A stretch of 64,000 nt of DNA from positions 2,942,001-3,006,000 of the forward strand of contig NZ_AP025028.1 of NCBI RefSeq assembly GCF_003114835.2, in the 5' to 3' direction. Position numbers and translations under genes: made by a program. Positions within the stretch are counted from its first letter, which is position 1; each line of letters begins with the position of its first letter. Source of the DNA: Leptospira kobayashii. Lineage in GTDB: Bacteria; Spirochaetota; Leptospiria; Leptospirales; Leptospiraceae. The notes beneath the pieces were generated by a model. It searched no databases. It was not told the DNA's origin and saw only the letters and a program-made list of their open reading frames with translations. This document shows positions 55,414 to 63,300 of the stretch, one piece after another.

Positions 55414-56232
55414 TTATGCACAGTACAATAAATCTCCAGCCTTCAATTGTAGCGACAATATACCTTTTGCCTGATGTACCTGGACAAGTTTCCTTGTAAT
55501 ACCCAGTATGCGAGCAATTTCTCTTTCTGAGAAAAAACTTTTATTCATTACTCTCATTCTTTGGCGCATCCACTCTTTCTTTTTATGAATGTACCATTTT
55601 CTTCTCTCGGATTCAGGGTATTGGTAGAGAAGTCGTGTATATCTTAAGACTCTTTCTTCAAACAAACATAACTGCCTAAGCCAGACCTCTTTTTTCTTAT
55701 CATAAATCCTTTGAAAATCGGAAAACTCCCTCCCCATCTCCGCCAATCTCCATTCCAAGTATGTTTTGCGCTGATTTAGAATCGGAAGGTCATACTGAAA
55801 ACATACTACTAGGCAGGTCAAAACAGGAAGAGAGTCCAATTGAGTATATAAATGATCCCGGTTTGTTTCCCAAAAATGTACGGAATGCATACAATTGGGC
55901 TGTTCTTCCTTCCAAAGTTCCAATAATTTATTATGAGTTTGAATCTCACCATTCTTCCTCTGCAAATTACGAAATAAATTGAATGTGTAGGTAACAAAAA
56001 AGCCCAATACTTGTGCTTCATCGTATTTGCCGGCAAGCTTCCAGATCTTATCCATAGTCTCAATCACTACAAGCCGGATTTCCGACTTTTCGTCTTCGGT
56101 CACTCTTCTCTTTTTAGCCAATCTGTCCGCCATCCAAATCGGTAGCTTCGCCATCAAATTTTCGAGTTTTTTGTCTTTTCTTGCCTGCAGAATACAAGCT
56201 AACATTTCTTCGTTGGAGATCTTCGGTAACAT
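55414..56232 (-). CDS. Divergent sigma-70-like protein
   Basis: The 272-residue protein has two parts reminiscent of sigma factors. Residues about 45-95 (IETMDKIWKLAGKYDEAQV, then FVTYTFNLFRNLQRK) read like region 2, with the acidic-Trp/aromatic pattern around helix 2. Residues about 234-258 (FSEREIARILGITRKLVQVH) match a region 4 helix-turn-helix. The intervening 140 residues are helical and not like the short linker of ECF factors. It may be a transcription regulator instead of a genuine sigma factor. The gene precedes the STAS gene, which suggests a partner-switch link. I do not assign it further. Confidence 0.6.
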   Translation of the reverse strand: MLPKISNEEMLACILQARKDKKLENLMAKLPIWMADRLAKKRRVTEDEKSEIRLVVIETMDKIWKLAGKYDEAQVLGFFVTYTFNLFRNLQRKNGEIQTHNKLLELWKEEQPNCMHSVHFWETNRDHLYTQLDSLPVLTCLVVCFQYDLPILNQRKTYLEWRLAEMGREFSDFQRIYDKKKEVWLRQLCLFEERVLRYTRLLYQYPESERRKWYIHKKKEWMRQRMRVMNKSFFSEREIARILGITRKLVQVHQAKGILSLQLKAGDLLYCA

Positions 56233-56333
56233 AGGTAAGACTATACCGGAAATCGTTAGCTGTTAAAGCAAGAAACGGTTCGATTCAGTATCCGTTAGGT
56301 GAAAAACCCGAACGAATCGGTCATTAAGGCGAA

Positions 56334-57725
56334 CTATTTTTCTTTTTTTCTATTCCAGAGCGCAGTAAAAATAACAAACGTTATATGAATGAGATTGAAC
56401 CACACAAAAGGCAAATAACCGAGAGTAGAGACTTTCAGAGAAGTTGCCATAAAAGCACCGCAACTATTCCAGGGAATGAGAGGAGAAGATATCGTTCCCG
56501 AATCTTCCAAAGCACGGGAGACATCCTTGGGAGGGAGTTCGTAATGATCCGCAAGATTCCGATAAGCACGGGCGGGAATCACAAGAGACAGATACTGATC
56601 CGCAGTGGTAAGATTCAATAGAAAAGAGGTCCCCATGGTAGCAAGCAACACATCCGCTTTTTTCCGTATCCAATTTCTCAAGTAATGCAAAAGTTCCTGC
56701 AAATACCCCAAACCTTCCAAAGCTCCGCCAAACCATACTGCGGATAGTATCAAACATTCCGTCGGGAAAACCGCTTTCACTCCACCACCACCTAACAAAA
56801 GGTCCAGACTTTCATTTCCGGTTTTGGACTCAAATCCGAAACTGAGCGAGGTAAGTACCGATCCGATATTATGTCCTAAACCGAAGGAAATCCAATTGGC
56901 GGAAAAAATCCCAAGTAACAGAGAATATCTGGGAGGGACACGGAGTAGAGAAGCGCCGAATACAAGTAAGATGGGAATCAAACTCGGATTGATCAATCCG
57001 GCAAAACCGTCCGTTTCCGGGGAACCGAAACCCAAAGATCCCAGATCCGTAGTGCCGGATGTGGTACCTCCGGCAACCGCAAATGAATTCGCACCATAAA
57101 ACAACACCAATGCGACAAAAAAGCTGGGTACGGTCGTTTTTGCCATATGAAAGATATGATCGAGAATGGGAACGCCGGTAAGAGAAGAAGCAAGATTGGT
57201 GGTATCCGATAAGGGAGATAATTTATCACCGAAATAACATCCGGAAACAATTGCTCCCGCGCAGATGGATTCATTCACCCCCAAAACCTGGCCCACTCCC
57301 ATAAGTGCAACTCCCAAAGTTCCGGCAGTGGTCCAGGAAGAGCCGGAAATCAGGGAAGCAATACCGGAAATCAGACAAACTCCCGGCAAAAAAAATTCCG
57401 GACTGAGAACCCGGACTCCCAATCGAATCATGGAAAAAAGCACTCCCGCGTCCGCCCAGGATCCGATCAAAATCCCTACGAGTAATAAAATTTCCATCGC
57501 GGGCCAGACGGATAAAAAATTCTTTTTCCAAGCAAGTAAAAACGCCTGTTTGGCGTGATGAGTGTGTCTTCTTTGCCAGATGGCAGCTGCTCCTGCCAAA
57601 ACAAGTGATAGTTGGTGCGACCCGTACAAAGGGTCCGTAGTGAAAATTTGTCTAAATAGAAAAATAAAACACAGTAGATACAGAACGGGAGAAAGAGAAA
57701 GAAAGATATCTTTCGTCTTTCTCAT
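56334..57725 (-). CDS. NhaC-family Na+/H+ antiporter
   Basis: The 463 residues contain about eleven membrane helices and the NhaC signature GSSWTTAGTLGVALMGVGQV, preceded by GVCLISGIASLISGS and followed by ICAGAIVSGCYFGDKLSPLSDTTNLAS (Asp-Asp-type ion-binding loop). The N-terminal MRKTKDIFLSLSP is short before the first helix. Members exchange Na+ for H+ or for organic anions such as malate/lactate (MleN). It lies 6 bases downstream of the NRAMP-like gene on the same strand, so the two transporters are probably co-transcribed. Confidence 0.9.
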   Translation of the reverse strand: MRKTKDIFLSLSPVLYLLCFIFLFRQIFTTDPLYGSHQLSLVLAGAAAIWQRRHTHHAKQAFLLAWKKNFLSVWPAMEILLLVGILIGSWADAGVLFSMIRLGVRVLSPEFFLPGVCLISGIASLISGSSWTTAGTLGVALMGVGQVLGVNESICAGAIVSGCYFGDKLSPLSDTTNLASSLTGVPILDHIFHMAKTTVPSFFVALVLFYGANSFAVAGGTTSGTTDLGSLGFGSPETDGFAGLINPSLIPILLVFGASLLRVPPRYSLLLGIFSANWISFGLGHNIGSVLTSLSFGFESKTGNESLDLLLGGGGVKAVFPTECLILSAVWFGGALEGLGYLQELLHYLRNWIRKKADVLLATMGTSFLLNLTTADQYLSLVIPARAYRNLADHYELPPKDVSRALEDSGTISSPLIPWNSCGAFMATSLKVSTLGYLPFVWFNLIHITFVIFTALWNRKKEK

Positions 57726-57731
57726 TCTTCT

Positions 57732-58988
57732 TTAGGAAAAGAAACGAACCTGAAGGAAATAGATGGAGAATCCGAATAGAAAAACAATTCCGAACCAGGA
57801 AAGCAAATTCACAAAAGGAGAAGGTCTATGTTCTTTAGGAATGTCTTTTCCGAATAAAATCAAATGATGAATCAAAGCTAAGATCGGTGCATTCAAAAAA
57901 GAAACCGTCGTCGCGAAATCGACAAGTCCCTTCATACTGGTAAGAAAAAATGCCAAAATCCCCACAGACCCGAAAGCCACCACAACGATCCAAATCCAGT
58001 AAAGCTTTTCCCGTGAAACAGACGCTAACCTGGGAATCACTCTCTGGCTTGCATTCGCCACCACTCTGGGATAGGCATCGAAACAAGTGAGTGTAGTGGA
58101 AAACATGGTAAAAAATGCAGCGAGCAAAATAATAGGATAAGCCCAAGACCCCAGAGACGATGTATAAAGACGAATCAGTTCGGATGCAAAAGTAACCGCA
58201 TTCGTGGAAAATTGACCTCCCGTATTGTACATCATATTCGATCCTAAGATCAGAAAAAAGACGGCTAGAACGGTCGTTCCCCAATATCCTATGTGGAAGT
58301 CGAGTAACGCCCATTTCATGGGAGGAAGTTGCCCGCCGTTTTCTTCTTTTTTGGCCAAAGTCCAATCCGATTGCCAAACTGCGGCTTCAATCGGAATCGG
58401 CATCCAACCCATCAGTGCGATCAAAAAGGAAACATCCACAGCATCCGATAAGGAAAAACTTTTTGCGGGAGTGGAAAGTTTGGGAACATTTGCAAAGAAA
58501 GAAAAGAAGACTGCGAGAATGGTTGTGATGGTAAGACCGATTACGATCCATTTCATCAACTTGTCCAGAGCTGAGTATTTACCGACGGCAAGTAACAAAA
58601 AACAAAAACCCAAAATGATCGCACAAAGCAACCAAGGTTGGATTTCAACTCCGAGGATCGTTGCAAATAATCCGGATGTAACAAGCGTTACAGTCGCCAC
58701 GATCACACACATGGTTCCGAAAGAGATAATGAAAAAAATCCAAATGGGCCATCTTCCTAAATTCTGGTATCCGTCCAAAAGCGACTTACCTGTAACAATC
58801 GTATAACGGGTTCCGATTTCAAAAAATGGAAACTTTATGATATTCGCAAATATGACTACACCGAGCAGTTCGTAACCGTAAACCGCCCCCGCCCTTGTGG
58901 ATTGCACCAAATGGGAGACTCCTACCGCCGCGCCGGCATACATTAGCCCAGGTCCGAAGTATTTTAGGAAAGTTTGCAATTTGCTCAT
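57732..58988 (-). CDS. NRAMP-related transporter lacking the DPGN metal motif
   Basis: The 418 residues have the length and about eleven helices of NRAMP transporters and the GPGLMYAGAAVGVSHLVQST first helix corresponding to GPGxxxxxAxxDPGN, with an aligned EIGTRYTIVTGKSLLDGY loop typical of the family. The metal-binding Asp-Pro-Gly-Asn is replaced by Gly-Val-Ser-His, and the TM6 MPH region reads MGWMPIPIEAAVWQ, so the standard Mn/Fe site is missing. It may move a different ion or function otherwise. Closest relatives cannot be determined here. Confidence 0.82.
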   Translation of the reverse strand: MSKLQTFLKYFGPGLMYAGAAVGVSHLVQSTRAGAVYGYELLGVVIFANIIKFPFFEIGTRYTIVTGKSLLDGYQNLGRWPIWIFFIISFGTMCVIVATVTLVTSGLFATILGVEIQPWLLCAIILGFCFLLLAVGKYSALDKLMKWIVIGLTITTILAVFFSFFANVPKLSTPAKSFSLSDAVDVSFLIALMGWMPIPIEAAVWQSDWTLAKKEENGGQLPPMKWALLDFHIGYWGTTVLAVFFLILGSNMMYNTGGQFSTNAVTFASELIRLYTSSLGSWAYPIILLAAFFTMFSTTLTCFDAYPRVVANASQRVIPRLASVSREKLYWIWIVVVAFGSVGILAFFLTSMKGLVDFATTVSFLNAPILALIHHLILFGKDIPKEHRPSPFVNLLSWFGIVFLFGFSIYFLQVRFFS

Positions 58989-59111
58989 AGATTCTTATCC
59001 GTATCCACTACTTTCATTTGCCAGCAAAGCTAAATCTGAAAATTTGATTGTTTTTTTTATAAAACGGTCCCCAATCTTTTTTACAAAATCGAAGGTTAGG
59101 AAAGAAGGATT

Positions 59112-59540
59112 ATGAATTCAGTCGCAATTTTCATTTCGGTATTAGTGCAACAAGCCATTGGTGCGGCCTATTATGGTATTTTGGGTGGTGCGTGGGCAGA
59201 ATCTCTCGGAAAAACCCGCGCTGATTTTGAAGCAAGTGCCGGAGATCCGGTTCCTTACCTGACCGGAATCATCTCCTCCATCTTTCTCTCCCTGGGAACA
59301 GCCTGGATTTTCCGTCAAACCGGAGTGCGAACGCTTGTTACAGGGTCAAGATATGCTATCTTATTTTTTCTATTTTTCTCAGTGTTCGTTTCCACAATGC
59401 ATACTTACTATGCCCACACTTCTCAAACAAGATTACTCATTGACACAGGATATGATTTTCTGGTTTTTCTTGTGACGGGTGCCATCATCGGAGGATTTCC
59501 CAAAAAAGAAAAATCCACCCGATCCATCTCTTCGATTTAA
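59112..59540 (+). CDS. DUF1761 membrane protein
   Basis: The 142-residue protein has four hydrophobic helices. The first, AIFISVLVQQAIGAAYYGIL, is followed by GGAWAESLGKTRADFE, which matches the DUF1761 start (WYGLLFGxxWxxxxG). The remaining helices end in FLVFLVTGAIIGGFP. The family is of unknown function. The ATG is preceded by AAGGA 3-8 bases upstream. The 161 bases after the stop contain the hairpin block. It is divergent from the NRAMP-like gene by 123 bases. Confidence 0.83.
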   Translation: MNSVAIFISVLVQQAIGAAYYGILGGAWAESLGKTRADFEASAGDPVPYLTGIISSIFLSLGTAWIFRQTGVRTLVTGSRYAILFFLFFSVFVSTMHTYYAHTSQTRLLIDTGYDFLVFLVTGAIIGGFPKKEKSTRSISSI

Positions 59541-59701
59541 GATTTTTTTGGGCGCATCGGATCTGTTAGATGGAGCCAGGTGGGATCGATAACCCCGACC
59601 GGGCTCTTCCGCGACTCCGCCTAACGGCTTCGGTCCTTCGGACGGCGACCTCCAGTCGCCTCGCTCCGATCCCTTGCGTGGGGGGGGGGGTTAATTAAAT
59701 T
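59541..59701. repeat. G+C-rich hairpin block with 11-G tract
   Basis: Between two convergent genes lies a 161-base non-coding block whose centre is far richer in G+C than both neighbours. It contains a perfect hairpin GGCGAC-CTCCA-GTCGCC (59644-59660) and a smaller GTCC-TTC-GGAC (59633-59643), and a longer imperfect GAGCC...GGGCTC pair (about 59573-59606). A run of eleven G residues occupies 59680-59690, followed by TTAATTAA. No open frame is present. It could be a REP-like element, a remnant of a mobile element, or a bidirectional terminator. Whether it repeats elsewhere cannot be seen from one copy. Confidence 0.65.
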
Positions 59702-60328
59702 CTATTTCAAAAATTCAGTGCAGTCTTTCGCTGTTTGTATATAAATAAGCCCTTTCGTCAACATTCCAATATACTTAGATTTCCCAAAAGAAGGCATCGA
59801 AAAAAGAGAAGATTCTTTGATTACCTTACTTAAATCAGCACCCATGGTTAATTCTGTTAGTAACCAGCAAAACACATCTTCCTGAATGCCGTCTTCTCTA
59901 AGTAGCAAGAAATCCAAATAAACAAATCCTTCTCTCTTTGAGAGAACACATATTTCGTATAACACTAAATTAAGATTATTTAAATTGTTATCCGAATCAT
60001 CGTCTGAAATAGATCGAGCTAATGATTTTAAATTACTAAGCTTTTCATTTGAGTCACTTGATTCTGATTGAATAAAAACAGTTGGAAGGGACGCTATTTT
60101 ATTTATCAAGTCCTCCCTTTCATCTCCACTTAATATAATAAGTTTATTAATTTCTTCGGTAATTAAATCTCCGAGTGATTTAGGTAAAAGGTTAATAATT
60201 CTTTCTTGATAGAAAGTATCTTGTTTTTGTATTAAATACAGCTTTTGCTCAAAAGATAATTCATTAAATACTTTTAAAATAGCACCGTATGATAAGTTAT
60301 TTACTTTTATATTTTTATCTTTACTCAT
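59702..60328 (-). CDS. Hypothetical small acidic protein, candidate immunity protein
   Basis: I do not recognise this 208-residue protein. It has no signal or membrane segment, is mostly helical, and is Leu/Ile/Asn/Asp-rich. The DNA is much poorer in G+C than the region: three sampled lines starting at 60001, 60121 and 60181 have 19, 16 and 13 G+C of 60. It begins 13 bases after the stop of the giant protein, on the same strand, and ends at the G-tract block. In polymorphic toxin loci the gene at this position encodes the immunity protein; this is an inference from position and composition. Confidence 0.7.
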   Translation of the reverse strand: MSKDKNIKVNNLSYGAILKVFNELSFEQKLYLIQKQDTFYQERIINLLPKSLGDLITEEINKLIILSGDEREDLINKIASLPTVFIQSESSDSNEKLSNLKSLARSISDDDSDNNLNNLNLVLYEICVLSKREGFVYLDFLLLREDGIQEDVFCWLLTELTMGADLSKVIKESSLFSMPSFGKSKYIGMLTKGLIYIQTAKDCTEFLK

Positions 60329-60341
60329 ATTTTTTATTAGT

Positions 60342-63300
60342 TTACTTTCCTAAGTTTTTTTGTCTAATTTTATATTCAAAAACTTTGTCACTGTAATTTC
60401 CTCCTTGAGCGGTTGTTCTCTCATGAAATTCACGGTTAACTTCTTTTTGAAGATTATCAGCTGCTTTTTTATCAATTTCTCCATTGGCCAGTTTACGATT
60501 TATTTCTTTTGTTTTATACTTTTGCCATTCTTGTAATGGGCTTCCTTGTTTAACAACATCCTTTGCTATATCATCACCTTTAGAAGCCATATTGGTAATG
60601 ACAGATGTTGTTTTCGTTACTAAACTCTTACCAAGACTTAGAGCTAGGCCTCCCCAAAATCCTACTTTCTTACCAGCTTCATACCCTTCAGCAAAAGAAT
60701 TTGGATTTGAAGATTGGCTTCTTCTTTCTTCACTATATTTTTCGGCATACGTAGACAAATGCTCCGCTTCATTTCCAGAGTAGCTGTTATAATGGTTTCC
60801 TAAATCAATATAATAATCCAAACTTTCAGTGATAGATGTTCCGATACCGTATATCAACCCTGCACGTTTTTCTGATTCTGAGTCTGTTTGAGAAACTTGT
60901 TTTTTTATTTCATTTTCTACATCCTGCGTTTGTTTTTTATCTACATTTCTCCCTTCAGGCTTTGTCTTAATTTTTATACGTTCTTCGCCATCCCCCTCTC
61001 GCCCAATTCCATACCCTGCCCCCGCAATCACATCCGCACCTTGGTGCGCTTGCGATTGTGCCCTTCGGTTCTCGGCTTCCCTATCTGCCCTTTGTTCCGG
61101 AGTCTCTTCTACTCCTTCGCGAAGACCAACGTTCATACTATGGTCAGCGATATAATTCGAATTCGCTGATAGTATTCCTGTCGTTAAATCGTAGTTCAGA
61201 AGATTTGTTCCATCTGCGTTCATTGAAACGGAAAATCCTGTATGCTGATTCCAATTCAAAGCTCCGCTCACCCCCTGGAACCTACCTACCATACTACCTG
61301 TTGCAGGATCTCTTCCTTCACTCATATAATCATCCGTGGTGAGGGAGGCACCCCAACCACCGTATTCGCTTCGGTTCAGTTCCAAACCTGCTCCTGGAAG
61401 AACTACGTTGTTATTGGCCGAATAACCAATGCTAGCTCCCCATCCGTTCTGTGCGGAATAACTTCCACCTATATTCAGTGATCCGTTTGGTTTGCCCTGG
61501 CTTCCTCCCGTTCCTATGCCTAAGCCTGCACTAAACGATGTTCCGCCTGCTTGGGTGTAACTGATCGCCAGATTGGCAGATAGATTCGCATTCCCCGTTT
61601 GTAGTCCGATACTTCCCCCAAATCCTTCGCTTTGAGAATAACTGACAGTTCCTCCGATCCCAATACCTGGAGCAATTTTATATCCAACTCCAACGCTTCC
61701 TTCAAACCCGTCAGCATACGAATAACTTACATCATACGAGACCGCTCCCCAGGTAGTTGCATACAAGAATGCGTTTCCAACATTTGCAAGTCCCGTCAAA
61801 GCACCAACTACGCCTCCATCGAAAGCACCTTCCACTGCTTTATAACCCGCATAAGCAACTAAAGAAGCTCCTGCCGTAAACGGCGCGGCAATCACAGCTC
61901 CTGCGGCAACAATGGCATCAACTGTATCCCTATTTCTATAAGTTTCACGTGCAATTTCATCTTGCTTGTAAAGCATTCCCAGAGGAGTTAAAGAGACAAT
62001 ACCCCCTAATGCCATTCCTATATTGTACGAACCGCTTTTTTTCATGGCATCGTTTGCATCTTTGTCTCCTTGCCATTTATTCAGTGCGGCAGCAGCTCCT
62101 TTGATGCCTGTTGCTTTTTCAATACCTTCTGCAAACAAGGACTGTGCATAACTTTCCGTTGCTTTGTCGATTCTTTGATTTCCTAGTTGAGTCAAAATAC
62201 CAACAGGAACGCCTGTTTGTTGGGCTAAGGCTTTTACATTGGGATCGTTTGCAAGAATCTGATTGACCTGTCCTCTAAAATAACTTTGAGAAGATGCGGT
62301 GAATCTTTGGCTCATGGAGCCGGTTCCTCCGATCATTCCCAAAGCAACATCCACCCAAGGGCTTATTTCAGGTTGGTCATATTTAATTGCATCTTTTGTG
62401 ACTTCGTTGTATTTGTCGTAAATTTCATTCAATATGGAATAAATGTTGTTCCATCCGCTTCTGCTTTGATTGAAACTAAATCCTAACTCAGAGAAGGCGA
62501 AATCTTTTTTGATATCCACTTTGATTTCACCTACCGCTACTTGAACGGGAATCGGGCCGACCGGTGTTGGTGCCAATGCAGTTCTTTCTATCGTTTTTCT
62601 GGCGCGGTAATATCCGTCTCCTTTATCCACGAATTGAAACTTAGCTTCGCTCGTTTCATAACCTTTCTTCGCATTGGATACCATATTATAATAAGAAGCA
62701 ACAAGGCTTTCTTCTATTTTATTGAGTTCATTTCCGGAATTATCTGCTACATCCGTATTTTGTTGTGCGATTGTTCCTCCGGTTCCCGGGAGTATTTGTG
62801 GAGCCATAGCCTGACTCGCCAATACTTCCGCCAAAGTAGAGTTTGTTTGTCTTGCAATCTGTTTTGCTGCAAGCTCTTTTAAAGCAGCACCGCCGTCATC
62901 CGCCAAGTAGTTTCTTTGCTGTAAAAAGATCCCGTAATAATAATCCCATGTTTCTTCTTGGTTGTTGTAATTCGCCTGGATCTCTTCGGTTTTGTCTCCG
63001 AACTTTGTTCTTGCGTCTGCATATGCTTCTTCGGTCTCTTCCGATGCGTTCAAGAATGCATTCACCAATTCCGTACTAAATTGCACTTTCTCCGGATCTA
63101 CTTGAAATACTTTCAAGGAAGGAGGATCGAATTTGGTTTGCACCGAAAAAGATAGATAATCTTTTTTTGTGGCAATATAACTTGAATATCTTCTTGCATC
63201 CCCTTCTAATCGTGCTTCTCCGTCATAAATTCTTACCTGAGCAATGATCAGTCCGTTGCTTCCTTTTCGGAATGTATATCCAGCGTCTCTAAGATATTTA

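Noticed and set aside
57835..58377. Reverse open frame of 180 codons in another frame of the NRAMP-like gene
   Set aside because: The alternative frame of the NRAMP-like gene shows the conserved helices, whereas this frame has atypical Cys/Arg/Phe-rich composition.
59541..59701. CRISPR array or tRNA in the hairpin block
   Set aside because: No regular repeat-spacer pattern, and no cloverleaf or CCA-type end could be drawn; only two unrelated hairpins are present.
60888..61342. Overlapping forward open frames antisense to the giant glycine-rich protein
   Set aside because: The repeats of the sense gene create long open antisense frames; the translation has no domain and no start signal.
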